In this document: one piece after another, positions 42,078-51,430 of the stretch
Layout: the number at the start of each line of letters is the position of its first letter
Numbering within the stretch: position 1 is the stretch's first letter
Assembly (NCBI GenBank): GCA_000716465.1
Contig: JNWL01000022.1
Location: 1-64,000 of the forward strand
Direction of reading: 5' to 3'
DNA length: 64,000 nucleotides
Origin: Streptomyces bikiniensis
Lineage (GTDB): Bacteria; Actinomycetota; Actinomycetes; Streptomycetales; Streptomycetaceae
Program-made: the position numbers and the translations under genes
The notes under the pieces: generated by a model
Database searches by the model: none
What the model was told of the DNA's origin: nothing
What the model saw: only the letters and a program-made list of their open reading frames with translations

Positions 42078-45000
42078 CGTGCGTCTCCCGCCCTGAGTTC
42101 CTTGATCGAGCCCCTGCGCCCCGCCCACCAGGCCTGCCCGGCCGCCGCGAGCGCCGTCAGGAGCACGACGGCGAGCGCGGGCACGAGCAGCGACCACGGG
42201 TCCGCCCGCAGCGGGGCGCCGTCGATCCGGGCGAGCCCCGGGGCCGTCGCCAGCGCCAGCCGGAACAGGTCGACGCCCGGCGCGAGCAGCGGCACCGTCG
42301 CCCAGCCCGCCAGCACGCCGCCGAGCGCCGCGAGGACGGCCTGCGGCAGCGCCTCAAGACCGAGCAGCCGCCGCCCCTGCTTCCTGGTCAGGCCCATCGT
42401 CCGCAGCCGGGCGAGCAGCGCGTTCCGCTCCGGTGCGCTCTGCGCGAGGGAGAGCAGCACGGCCACCACGGCGTAACCGGCGCCCGTGCCGATCGCGCCC
42501 AGATAGATCCGCTCGGCGCCCGTCTGGAGCGGCGAGTCCACGTAACCGGCCCGCTCCTCGCTCCGCAGCGTCACCCGGAAGGCGTCCGTCCGGGCCCGCA
42601 CGGCGCTCCGCAGCGCGGTCCCGTCCACCGGGCCCGCGACGAGCAGCGTGGTGGCCGCCCTGCGGGTGAGGTCGGTGCCGTTGACGAGGAGGAAGTCCGC
42701 GCCGGGCACGGCCGGGGTGGCCGCCCGGACGCCGACCACCTTCACCCGGAACGTCCCGGCCGCCGCCACGACCTCCAGCGGCTCGCGGCCGATCCGCTCG
42801 GCCACCGACGGCGAGGCGATCGCGGGCAGCACCCGGCCGGTGTCGGCCGTGGCGCCCGGCCCGCCCTTCCCCGTCGAGGCCAGCAGCTCCGCGGGGAACG
42901 GGCCGAAGCCGGTCCGCTGTGCCAGCCGGGTGTACGAGGCGGGGTCGACGCCCACGAGCGGGGCGCTCATCGCCCGGGCGGAGGAGCCCCGGTGGGACGG
43001 CAGGGCCACCCCGTACTCGATCTGCACCGGCGCCAGGTCCCGCACCCCCGCCGTACCGCGCACGGCCTCGGCCAGGCCCGCGGGCAGCGGGGTCCACTCG
43101 ACCGAGCCGTCGATCCGGGCGTCCCCGCCGGTCGACAGGAGCGCGGCCCGGTCGCGGGCGTCGGCGACGCCGGCGAGGACGGAACCGCCGAAGGCCGCCG
43201 TGGTCAGGGCGAGGACGAGGGCGAGCAGCGGGAGCGCGCCGGTCGAGGACGAGCGGCCGGCGCGGGCCAGGGCCAGCGGGCCGACCGCCCCGCGCAGCCG
43301 GCGGGCCGGGCGGCCCAGCCACCGCAGCGGCAGCGGATGGACCCGTACGAGCACCATGGCGGCGATCAGGCCGACCAGGACGGGGGCGGCGCTCACCAGG
43401 TGGTCGCCGGGGTCGCCCGCGCCGCGCAGCCGCAGCGAGACGACGGCGCCCACGGCCAGGGCGAGCAGGGTGAGTTCGAGGACGGTGCGGCGCCGGGAGG
43501 GGCGTGCGGTCAGCAGGTCGTCGCGGCCGCCGTGCAGGCGCGGGTGCCGGTGCAGCACGACCGCCCGCAGCGGCAGGACGAGCATCGCGACCAGGGCGAC
43601 GGCGGAGGCGGCGAGGAGGGAGGGGGTGAGGGGGATCCCGCCGAGCCAACCGGGTCCGCCCGGCCCGCCGGCCGCCCCGTAGGTGCCGCCGGGCGGGCGG
43701 ACCGTCGCGACCGCGAGGCCGAGGGCGAGCGCGGCGGCGGGCACGGCGACCGCCGACGTCTCGCCGAGCAGCCGCAGGCCGATGCCGGTGAGGGAGGCGC
43801 CCCGGGAGCGCAGCAGCGCCAGCTCGGCGTCGCGGCGGGCGGCGAAGAGGCCGCCGGTCATGGCGAGGACGACGGCCGCGACCGCGCCGATCCCGAAGAC
43901 GGCGACGGCCACGACCGGGTCGATCGCGTCGCGCATCGAGCGGTACGCGTCGACGATCTCGTCGAGCCCGGTGGTGACGGTGGCGTTGCCGCCCACGGCC
44001 CTGGTCATTCTGACCAGGTCGGGGCCGCCGCCGACCGAGTGGAGGGCGGCGGAGAGCCGGTCGGTGTCCCGCGCGGTGAGGTGGCCGGCGGTCGGCGCGT
44101 ACCGGAAGAAGACCTCCGGCTCGCCGGCGGTGGCGAGCAGCGAGGCGGCCGAGCCGGGGGAGAGGAGCAGGGCCGCCTGCCAGAAGTGCTTCACCTCGTC
44201 GCCCACCAGCGGGGCGAGCGCCGGGGCCCGCAGCAGCGGCTCCACCGCCCAGTAGGGGGTCTCGGGGCCGTGCGGCTCCACGACGCCGGTGACCGTGACG
44301 GCCACCCGCTCGCCGTTCCGGCTCGGCACGTGCACGACCGCGCCGGGCTTCAGGCGCAGGGCCTCGGCGGTCTTCACGGTCACCACCGCCTCCGGGCGGA
44401 GGGGGCCGCCCGCTGCGGGCCTGCCCTGCCGGAGCGTCGCGTGGCGGTCCAGGCCGGACGGGGAGGAGAGCACGAACCGGGGGGAGATCCCGTCGGGCCG
44501 GGGCAGCCAGGGGTCGAGCCCTTCGAGCCGGGCGACCGTGCGGACGCCGTGGGCGGTCTGCGCCGGGTCGGTACGGATCGGGTCGGGCAGCAGGGCCCGC
44601 AGCTCGTCGCTCCGCTTCCGGAGGGTCTCGGGGGACAGGGCCGCCGCGTACTGGGACGGGGTGGCGACGGGCAGCGGCGAGGTCAGTTCGAGGACGCTGT
44701 CGCGGGGCGCGGCGGACGCGACGTCGTGCCGGAGGCCCTCCGTCTCGTACCGGTCGACGGCGCGCGGCAGCGCCGCCGCGAGGTAGGCGGTGACCAGGAC
44801 GAGCAGCGCGAGCGCCGCGGCGGCCCGGGGCGCGGTCCGCAGCCGGGTCCGCACCCAGGGCGCGGATGCGCTGCGCGCGGAGACCGGGGAGGGCGCGGGG
44901 GGCCGGCCGCCGGGTCGGGTGGACCGGTCGCCGGTCCCGGATGGCCGGTGCTTGGGCCCGGTGGGCCGGTCGCCGGTCCCGGAAGGCCGGTTGTCGGAAC

Positions 45001-45643
45001 CGGAAGACCGGTGCTTGGGTCCGGAAGGCCGGTCGCCGGGTCCGGTGGACCGGTCGCCGGTCCCGGAAGGCCGATCCTCGGGTCCGGTGGGCCGGTCGCC
45101 GGCTCCGGAGGGACGGTCGGGGCCGGAAGGCTGGTCGGGCCGGGAGGACCGGGGCCGGGGCATGTCGGGTGCCTTCCTGCGTACGTCGGGCTGGTCGGTG
45201 CTGTCGCCGCCGGGGGCGGAGGGGCCCCGGCCCGGGGCGGCGACCCTGTCCGGGGACCGGCCGAAGGGCCCGTTCGTGCCCGGGGCGTCGCCCGGCATCC
45301 GGCCGGAGGAGCGGTCCGGGGTTCGGCTCGCGATCCGGGTCGGTGCCCCGTCTGGGCCGGGGGCTTCGTCCGGGATCCGGCCGGAGGACCGGTCCGGGGT
45401 TCGGCTCGCGATCCGGGTCGGTGCCCCGTCTGCGCCGGGGGCCTCGTCCGGGGCCCGGCCTGAGGACCCGTCCGGGGTTCGGCTCGTGTCCGGGGCCGGT
45501 GTCCCGCCCGTGGTCGGGGCCTCGTTCGGGGCCTGGCCGGAGGTCCGGTTCGGACCGGGGGCGGGCATGCCGCCCGTGCCCGGGGGCTCGGCTTCCGGGG
45601 ACCCGCCCGGCACCCCGCCCCCGTGTTCGTCGGTCGGTGGCAT
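42074..45643 (-). CDS. FtsX/MacB-type ABC permease with a long repetitive N-terminal extension
   Basis: 1189 residues. The first 270 or so are a Pro/Gly/Ser/Arg-rich cytoplasmic region made of short repeats (GDRPSGTGDRPTGPKHRPSG and GAPTRIASRTPDRSSGR kinds). Then TM1 (AAAALALLVLVTAYLAAAL), a large extracellular domain, TM helices near residues 600-790 (VVAVAVFGIGAVAAVVLAM, ALALGLAVATV, LLAASAVALVAMLVLPLRAV), a second extracellular domain and three C-terminal helices, ending WAGRRGSIKELRAGDAR. So two FtsX-like halves are fused. It starts at ATG 45643, overlapping the preceding permease stop (TGATG). Substrate unknown; probably lipoprotein or peptide export. Confidence 0.85.
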   Translation of the reverse strand: MPPTDEHGGGVPGGSPEAEPPGTGGMPAPGPNRTSGQAPNEAPTTGGTPAPDTSRTPDGSSGRAPDEAPGADGAPTRIASRTPDRSSGRIPDEAPGPDGAPTRIASRTPDRSSGRMPGDAPGTNGPFGRSPDRVAAPGRGPSAPGGDSTDQPDVRRKAPDMPRPRSSRPDQPSGPDRPSGAGDRPTGPEDRPSGTGDRSTGPGDRPSGPKHRSSGSDNRPSGTGDRPTGPKHRPSGTGDRSTRPGGRPPAPSPVSARSASAPWVRTRLRTAPRAAAALALLVLVTAYLAAALPRAVDRYETEGLRHDVASAAPRDSVLELTSPLPVATPSQYAAALSPETLRKRSDELRALLPDPIRTDPAQTAHGVRTVARLEGLDPWLPRPDGISPRFVLSSPSGLDRHATLRQGRPAAGGPLRPEAVVTVKTAEALRLKPGAVVHVPSRNGERVAVTVTGVVEPHGPETPYWAVEPLLRAPALAPLVGDEVKHFWQAALLLSPGSAASLLATAGEPEVFFRYAPTAGHLTARDTDRLSAALHSVGGGPDLVRMTRAVGGNATVTTGLDEIVDAYRSMRDAIDPVVAVAVFGIGAVAAVVLAMTGGLFAARRDAELALLRSRGASLTGIGLRLLGETSAVAVPAAALALGLAVATVRPPGGTYGAAGGPGGPGWLGGIPLTPSLLAASAVALVAMLVLPLRAVVLHRHPRLHGGRDDLLTARPSRRRTVLELTLLALAVGAVVSLRLRGAGDPGDHLVSAAPVLVGLIAAMVLVRVHPLPLRWLGRPARRLRGAVGPLALARAGRSSSTGALPLLALVLALTTAAFGGSVLAGVADARDRAALLSTGGDARIDGSVEWTPLPAGLAEAVRGTAGVRDLAPVQIEYGVALPSHRGSSARAMSAPLVGVDPASYTRLAQRTGFGPFPAELLASTGKGGPGATADTGRVLPAIASPSVAERIGREPLEVVAAAGTFRVKVVGVRAATPAVPGADFLLVNGTDLTRRAATTLLVAGPVDGTALRSAVRARTDAFRVTLRSEERAGYVDSPLQTGAERIYLGAIGTGAGYAVVAVLLSLAQSAPERNALLARLRTMGLTRKQGRRLLGLEALPQAVLAALGGVLAGWATVPLLAPGVDLFRLALATAPGLARIDGAPLRADPWSLLVPALAVVLLTALAAAGQAWWAGRRGSIKELRAGDAR
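44900..45570 (-). repeat. Repeats encoding the N-terminal extension of the FtsX-type permease
   Basis: Two kinds of in-frame repeat. About 44900-45130: many copies of an 18- to 27-bp unit giving GDRPSG/GDRSTGP blocks. About 45280-45450: a 72- to 75-bp direct repeat giving APTRIASRTPDRSSGR twice. The nucleotide copies differ by scattered bases. Confidence 0.7.
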
Positions 45644-48600
45644 CAGTTCGCCCCCTGGTGGCGCAGGGTCACGGCCGGGTCCGTGCGGCGCAGGGCGATC
45701 GTGGCGACGATGGCCAGGGGGAGGGCGGCGACCCCGGCGATCAGCAGGGCGACCCGGCCGACGGGCAGTTCGACCAGCACCGGGGGGACGGGGCGGGCGG
45801 CCTGGCCGGTGAGGACGACGAGGGGGACGACGGCCCGGGCCAGGACGGTGCCGAGTCCGGTGCCGACGAGCAGTCCGATGCCGATGAGCAGCCCCTGTTC
45901 GGCGGCGATCAGGCGGGCCAGGCGCCGCTGCGGCGTGCCGAGCGCCCGCAGCACCCCGAACTCGGCGGACCGCTCCCGCAGCGCGCCGGCCGAGCCGACC
46001 GCGAAGCCGACGGCGGCGAGCGCGGCGGCGGCCGCCGCCACCGCCGTCAGGGCCGCGTCGGGGCCCGCGCCGAGCGGGTCGCCGAGGAGCTCGGCGGCGA
46101 TCTCGTCGCGTACGAGGACCTGCGCCGGGTCCGCGTCGGGGCGGGCCCGCAGGGCCGCGGCGACCTCGGCCGTCCGCCCGGGGGCGGTGGTCAGCCACCA
46201 CTCGGTGGCCGGCAGGGACGCGGTCCCGTCGCCGGTCCCGGCCAGGTAGCCGTTGACGGCGGCCAGGTCGAGGAGGACCGCGCCGCCGTCCGCGGACGCG
46301 GCGGCGGACGGGTCGGCGGCCGTCCGGGCGCCCGGCCCGGTGGTCGGCAGCTCCTCGACGACCCGGTCGACGGAGACGGGGACGCGCAGGCCGCCGACGG
46401 TGACCGCGACGGTGTCGCCGGGCTTGGCGCCGGTCGCCGCCATGAAGGCCCCGGTGGCCACGGCGGGCAGCCGCTCGGGCGGCTTCGACGCGGGGGCCCC
46501 GAGGCGCAGGGCGTACTCCTCCGGCACCGCGTGGAGATCGCCGGCCGCCGGACCCCGCGCCTCGAACGAGACGGAGTACGGCGCGGGGCCGCCGCCGGGT
46601 GCGGGCCGACCGGGCCCGCCGGCCGCCGCGCGGCTCGTCCCGCCCTCGCCGCTCTCGGTCTGCTCGATCTCGGACGACCAGCCGGCCAGGACCTCCGCGG
46701 GCGCGTGCGTCCGCGTCCCGCCGTCCGCCCCGGTGGCGGTCAGCCCCTCGACGCGGACGGTCCGGTTGTGGCGCGGGCCCTTGGCGATCCCGCCGTCGAA
46801 CTCCAGGCCGGTGAGCGTGAGCAGCCCGCCGGAGCCCCGGCCGCCGTCGGCGCCGGGCGCGGCGGTGAGGGCGCCGAGGTCGAGGGACAGCCGGTGGACG
46901 CGGTCGTCGGAGGGCAGCGAGCCCAGGGCCTGCCGGTACGGGACGCCGCTCGGGTCCTCCAGGACGGCCGTGACCCGGGAGGGCCCGCTGCCCGCCGGCG
47001 CGGCGGCCCGCAGGTCGGCGGCGAGCGCCCGGCTCCCGGCGGGCAGCGCGAGCCCGGGGCGCGGCCCGGGCTTCGGGGCCAGCGGGGCGAGCAGCGACGG
47101 GGCCGTGGTCCCGGCGAGGTCGGGGCGCAGCAGCATCCCGCCCGCGGCGTCGCGGGTGTCCACGGCGAGGACGGTGGCGCTCCGGCCGGACGCGTCCGTG
47201 TCGGTGCGGTGCACGGGCGCCACGGCCGTGACGCCCGGCACGGCGCCCAGACGCTCGGTCCGCGTGGGCTCGCCGGGACCGGGACTCAGGACCCGGATGT
47301 CCGTACCGGCCCGGAAGTCGGCCTGGTCGTGCTGCGAGCGCTCCCACGAACCGCTCTGCCCGACGGCCAGCATGCCCATCGCCACGGCGAGCACGAGCAG
47401 GAGGACGGGGCCCGCGCCCCGCAGCGGGCGGCGGCTGAACTGCCAGCCCGCGAGGGCGGCGGAGAGCCCGCGCCCGCCGGCCGCCCGCCGCTCGGCCAGC
47501 CGGGCGGCGGGCGGCAGCAGCCGCAGCGTCAGGACGGTCCCGGCGAGCAGGGCGAGGGCGGGCGCGGCGACGAGCACCGGATCGACGGAGCCCCCGCCGC
47601 CCCCGTCCGCGCCGAGGGTGCCGCCCGCCGCGGCCGGCCGCTGGAGCTGCCAGTACGCGACGGCGGCGACGGCGAGCAGCCCGAGGTCCGCCCCGGCCCG
47701 CACCGCGCCGGGCAGCGACGCCGAGCGGGCCTCGCGCAACGGGACGGCCGCGCCGTCCCCGGCGGCGAGCGCGGGCGCCACGACGGCCGCCGCGCAGCAC
47801 AGCGCCACCACGGCGGCGACCAGCCACACCCCGGGCGAGGGCGAGGTGTCGAGCCGCACGCCCAGCGAGGAGAGCGCGGACCGCTCGGCGAAGAGCCGGG
47901 TCAGCGGCCCGGACAGGAGCGGGGCCGCGACCGCCGCGGGCAGGGCGAGCAGCAGCGCCTCGGCGGCGGCGAGGCCGGCGATCCGGCGCCGCGAGGCACC
48001 GCGCGCCCGCAGCAGGGCCGTCTCGCCGGAGCGCTCGGTGCTGAGCAGCCGGGCGACGAGCAGCAGCGCGTACGCGGCGAGCAGCACCAGCTGCACGGCG
48101 ACGATCAGGAGGGTGGAGCGGGAGACGAGCAGCGCCCGCCCGGTCTGGTCGAGGACGGCCGGCAGCCCGGTGGAGGCCGAGACCGTCGCGCCGAACGCGG
48201 CCCGGTTCTCGGCCAGGGCCTTCGGGCCCTCGGTCGCGGCGGCGCGCAGCGCGTCCATCCGGTCCGTGGTGAAGCCGGTGAAGTCGGCGGTGCCGAGCCA
48301 GGAGGTGTCGCCGGGCGCCAGGGCACCGGAGGCGAGGACGGCCGGGTCGGTGAGCAGCGGCCCGTACGTCGTGAACGACACCGTCCGCACGCCGCGGCCG
48401 CCGGCCGGGTCGAGCCGCCAGTACGGGTCGGTGGTGTCGACGGGCCGGTAGACGCCGGTGATCCGGGCCCTCACCCGCCGTTCGGTGAGCCGGTCGGTGA
48501 GGTCGAGCAGGGTGCCGGGGCCGGCCTTCAGGCGCCGGGCCGCCTCCTCGGGCAGCGCCGTCTCGACCACGCCGCCGGTCCGGGCGGCCGAGGGCCAGGA

Positions 48601-49005
48601 GCCCCGGACGAGGGAGAGCCGCGAGCGGTCGAGCGCCGCGAAGTGGGTGAGGTCGGGCTCGCCCTCGCGGGCGGCGGCCGGCCGGAGGCTCCGGGGCAGG
48701 GCGTACGGCCCCGAGCTTTCGAGCCGCCGCACGGTCACCGGCAGCCCGTCGAAGGACGCCCGCGTCCCGTCGCGCACGGCGGCGTCGGCGCCGGCCCGCT
48801 TCTCGGCGGGCACCCGGCCGCTCACGAGCAGCGAGGCGGCGGCCGCGGACCGGCCCCGCAGGCCCGCCTGGAGCGCGGCGTCCCCGATGGAACCGGAGAA
48901 GGCGGCGAGGGTGGCGAGGACGGTGGTGGTCAGGAGCACGGCGAGCAGCGCGGCGGCGAGCAGCAGCCGGTGCGCCCCGACACGCAGAAATACGAACCCC
49001 GTCAC
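45643..49005 (-). CDS. FtsX/MacB-type ABC permease, first of the pair
   Basis: 1120 residues. A TM helix at the start (LLLAAALLAVLLTTTVLAT), a large extracellular domain (about 40-330), helices near 335-500 (LLIVAVQLVLLAAYALLLV, VWLVAAVVALCCAAAVVAP), then a second extracellular domain and four helices at the end (AALTAVAAAAAALAAVGFAV, LLIGIGLLVGTGLGTVLA, VALLIAGVAALPLAIVAT). This is the double-FtsX layout. The GTG at 49005 was chosen with GGGGGACG upstream, giving the short cytoplasmic VTGFVFLRVGAHR before TM1. Upstream gene of the exporter operon, with the second permease and the ATPase behind it. Confidence 0.85.
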   Translation of the reverse strand: MTGFVFLRVGAHRLLLAAALLAVLLTTTVLATLAAFSGSIGDAALQAGLRGRSAAAASLLVSGRVPAEKRAGADAAVRDGTRASFDGLPVTVRRLESSGPYALPRSLRPAAAREGEPDLTHFAALDRSRLSLVRGSWPSAARTGGVVETALPEEAARRLKAGPGTLLDLTDRLTERRVRARITGVYRPVDTTDPYWRLDPAGGRGVRTVSFTTYGPLLTDPAVLASGALAPGDTSWLGTADFTGFTTDRMDALRAAATEGPKALAENRAAFGATVSASTGLPAVLDQTGRALLVSRSTLLIVAVQLVLLAAYALLLVARLLSTERSGETALLRARGASRRRIAGLAAAEALLLALPAAVAAPLLSGPLTRLFAERSALSSLGVRLDTSPSPGVWLVAAVVALCCAAAVVAPALAAGDGAAVPLREARSASLPGAVRAGADLGLLAVAAVAYWQLQRPAAAGGTLGADGGGGGSVDPVLVAAPALALLAGTVLTLRLLPPAARLAERRAAGGRGLSAALAGWQFSRRPLRGAGPVLLLVLAVAMGMLAVGQSGSWERSQHDQADFRAGTDIRVLSPGPGEPTRTERLGAVPGVTAVAPVHRTDTDASGRSATVLAVDTRDAAGGMLLRPDLAGTTAPSLLAPLAPKPGPRPGLALPAGSRALAADLRAAAPAGSGPSRVTAVLEDPSGVPYRQALGSLPSDDRVHRLSLDLGALTAAPGADGGRGSGGLLTLTGLEFDGGIAKGPRHNRTVRVEGLTATGADGGTRTHAPAEVLAGWSSEIEQTESGEGGTSRAAAGGPGRPAPGGGPAPYSVSFEARGPAAGDLHAVPEEYALRLGAPASKPPERLPAVATGAFMAATGAKPGDTVAVTVGGLRVPVSVDRVVEELPTTGPGARTAADPSAAASADGGAVLLDLAAVNGYLAGTGDGTASLPATEWWLTTAPGRTAEVAAALRARPDADPAQVLVRDEIAAELLGDPLGAGPDAALTAVAAAAAALAAVGFAVGSAGALRERSAEFGVLRALGTPQRRLARLIAAEQGLLIGIGLLVGTGLGTVLARAVVPLVVLTGQAARPVPPVLVELPVGRVALLIAGVAALPLAIVATIALRRTDPAVTLRHQGAN

Positions 49006-49550
49006 CCGTCCCCCTGGCCGCCCTGATCGCGGTGCGCGCGTCGAACGCTCTCCGAACGCCCCTGAAACTCCCCCCCCGGATGCTTTCAGAACGCACGTAC
49101 GGCTGGAAACCGCTTGCGGGCCCACCTTGACGCGATCGTGACCGTTATCCGGTGCCCCGACTCCGGAATGTGCCCTTCCGTACGCGGGGGCTGCCCGGAC
49201 GTGCCCCCGGCGCTGCCCGTACGCACCTGGCGCCCGCCCCGCCGCGCGGACAGGCGCGCAGCGGCCCGAGCGCGGCGAGCGCCCGGCAGGTGCCGACGAG
49301 CACGGGGGCCGGGCGGCGGCGGGCCCGCCGGGGGACGCGGCGGTGCGACCGCCCGTACGGCCGTCCGTACGACCGTCCCCGTGCCCGGTTTCCACGATCC
49401 TCAGGGTGAGGTCGTCCGGGCCGAGGCCCGCCAGGAAGCGGGTCGCCCCGGCGGGGCGGGGCACGCCGCCGCCCTGCTGACCGGAACATGCCGCCGTACG
49501 ACGCGAATCGTGCGGACCGGAGGGCGGGGGGGAGGGGGGGAGGGGCGGGG
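49006..49550. other. Intergenic region, no gene called
   Basis: 545 bp between the exporter operon and the globin gene. The part next to the permease (49060-49150) is less GC-rich and probably holds its promoter, though no pair of elements is convincing. The rest is low-complexity and codes for nothing recognisable; one minus-strand frame starting at 49464 opens FLAGLGPDDLTLRIVETG but decays at once into repeats. Confidence 0.5.
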
Positions 49551-49955
49551 TCAGCCCGCCGTGTTCACCATCGAGGCGGCGGCGTAGGTGAAGTACCGCC
49601 AGAGTTCCGCCTCGTACGCGGGCGCGAGGTCCAGCTCGTCCAGGGCGGTCCGCATGTGGCGGAGCCAGGCGTCGTGGGCGGCCCGGTCGACGGCGAACGG
49701 GGCGTGGCGCATGCGGAGGCGGGGGTGGCCCCGGCGGTCGCTGTAGGTGCGGGGCCCGCCCCAGTACTGGATCAGGAAGAGGGCGAAGCGCTCCTCGGCG
49801 GGGCCGAGGTCCTCCTCGGGGTACATCGGGCGCAGCAGCGGGTCCTCCGCGACGCCTTCGTAGAAGCGGCGGACGAGACGGCGGAACGTCTCCTCGCCGC
49901 CGACCTGCTCGTAGAAGGTCCGCTCCTGTGCCGTTTCCCCGGGAATCTCGCTCAC
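49551..49955 (-). CDS. glbO: Group II truncated haemoglobin (GlbO)
   Basis: 134 residues, the usual trHbO length. TFYEQVGGEETFRRLVRRFYEGV begins the globin fold, with YPEEDLGPAEERFALFLIQYWGG (helix E to F, with the conserved Trp) and GHPRLRMRHAPFAV containing the proximal histidine. It binds oxygen and protects against oxidative or nitrosative stress. GTG at 49955 with GGAG upstream. It stands 72 bp beyond the end of the FHA gene and may be read with that operon or from its own promoter. Confidence 0.93.
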   Translation of the reverse strand: MSEIPGETAQERTFYEQVGGEETFRRLVRRFYEGVAEDPLLRPMYPEEDLGPAEERFALFLIQYWGGPRTYSDRRGHPRLRMRHAPFAVDRAAHDAWLRHMRTALDELDLAPAYEAELWRYFTYAAASMVNTAG

Positions 49956-50027
49956 CGCTCCATCGTCTCAGATGCCCCGACCGAGGACCGGAGGCCTAAG
50001 ACCCCCGGCCCCCGCCCCTCCGCGGGG

Positions 50028-51389
50028 TCAGCCCCGGCGGATCGTGATCGTGGTCCAGGCGCCGACGTGCACCCGGTCGCCGTCCTGGAGCTGGACGGGG
50101 ACGTAGGGCTGGATCGGCTCCTCACCGCCGTTGATCGTGGTGCCGTTGGTGGAGTTCTGGTCCACCACCGCCCACGAGCCGTCCGGCTGCTGCACCAGGA
50201 CCGCGTGCTGGTGCGAGACGCCCGGGTCCTCCGGCGGCACCGACAGGTCGATGTCGGGGGACTCGCCGGTGGAGTGCCGGCGGCGGCCGATGGAGACCTG
50301 GTTGCCCTGGAGCGGCAGGTGCTTGTCCGGGGAGTACGCGGGCAGGTTCAGGCCCGTGGCCTCCGGGCCGCTGCGCTGCATCATCGCCATGAAGTACGCG
50401 CGGTCCGGACCGATGACCGCGCTCCAGCTCCGGGGCGCCTCCGGCGCATGGAACTGCTGCGGCGGCCCCTGGTGCTGCTGCGGGGGCGGCTGGGGTGCCT
50501 GGTGCTGCTGCGGCGGGGGCCCCTGGTGTGCGGGGGGCTGCGGCGGGCCCTGGTGCGCGGGAGCCTGCGGGGGCTGGTGCTGCGACGGCGGCGGCAGGAG
50601 CCAGTCGTCGTCCGCGCGCGGCTGCGGCGGCGCGGGGGGCGCCGGGGCCTGGGCGGGCGCCTGGGCCGGTGCCTGGAGGTACGCGGGGGGCGCCGACTGG
50701 TGCTGCTGGGGGGCCTGGTGCTGCTGCTGCCCCGGCGGCTGCTGGGGCGCCTGCTGCTGTCCCGGCGGCTGCGGCGGCCCCTGGTGCTGCTGCGGGCGCT
50801 GCGGCGGGGACTGGTGGTGGGTGGGCTCGGCGCCGAGCGGCTCCGCCGGCCGGTTCACCTGCGAGGGCCGCGAGCCCTGGTACCCGAACGGGTCCTGCTG
50901 CTGCGGCGCCTGCGGGGCGCCCGGCGGCGGGGTCTGGAAGCCCGGCGGCAGGTTCAGGCCGGGCGGGGGCCCGGGCTGCCGCGGCGGAAGGTTGGCCGGG
51001 GCCACCGGCGTGTACGAGGTCGCCGTGTTCGTGAGGAAGTTCCAGCGGCACTCCTCGCAGAACGGCGCCATGTGCTCACGCGGCGTGCGGCACTGCGGGC
51101 AGAGCTCCGCCTGGGCCGTGGCGTTCGGGTCGCCACCGGGACCGAAGCCGCCGGGAGCGCTCGGCGGGGGACCGGCCGGAGGCAGGCCGGGACCGCCGGG
51201 ACCGCCCGGGCCGCCAGGGCCATGGGGTCCACCCGGGCCGCCGGGGCCGGGGTATCCGTACGCGGGGGGCGGCGGCGGGGGAGACGGCGGTACGGCACCC
51301 GTCGGCGCGCCCGCCGCGGCCATGCGATGGCCGCAGACCTCGCACCAGTCGTCGGAGACCGACTGGTGTCCGTTCGGGCAGGTCGGCAT
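50028..51389 (-). CDS. Zinc-ribbon and FHA-domain protein
   Basis: 453 residues. N-terminus: a zinc ribbon (CPNGHQSVSDDWCEVCG) and a second one (CPQCRTPREHMAPFCEEC, about 95-112). A long Pro/Gln/His-rich linker (about 120-330) follows. C-terminus: an FHA domain (about 355-450; VSIGRRRHSTGESPDIDL, SHQHAVLVQQ, VDQNSTNGTTINGG), which binds phosphothreonine peptides. This is the expected reader of the PknG kinase encoded upstream in the same operon. ATG at 51389 behind GGGGGAAG. It is the last gene of the series. The linker predicts disorder and perhaps phase separation. Confidence 0.88.
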   Translation of the reverse strand: MPTCPNGHQSVSDDWCEVCGHRMAAAGAPTGAVPPSPPPPPPAYGYPGPGGPGGPHGPGGPGGPGGPGLPPAGPPPSAPGGFGPGGDPNATAQAELCPQCRTPREHMAPFCEECRWNFLTNTATSYTPVAPANLPPRQPGPPPGLNLPPGFQTPPPGAPQAPQQQDPFGYQGSRPSQVNRPAEPLGAEPTHHQSPPQRPQQHQGPPQPPGQQQAPQQPPGQQQHQAPQQHQSAPPAYLQAPAQAPAQAPAPPAPPQPRADDDWLLPPPSQHQPPQAPAHQGPPQPPAHQGPPPQQHQAPQPPPQQHQGPPQQFHAPEAPRSWSAVIGPDRAYFMAMMQRSGPEATGLNLPAYSPDKHLPLQGNQVSIGRRRHSTGESPDIDLSVPPEDPGVSHQHAVLVQQPDGSWAVVDQNSTNGTTINGGEEPIQPYVPVQLQDGDRVHVGAWTTITIRRG

Positions 51390-51430
51390 GTCGGTGCTTC
51401 CCCCTCTCGTCGTCCGGCCCGGTGACCGGG

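Noticed and set aside
49152..49464. Small genes on either strand in the gap before the globin gene
   Set aside because: Low-complexity Arg/Pro/Ala content, no ribosome-binding site, no recognisable motif.
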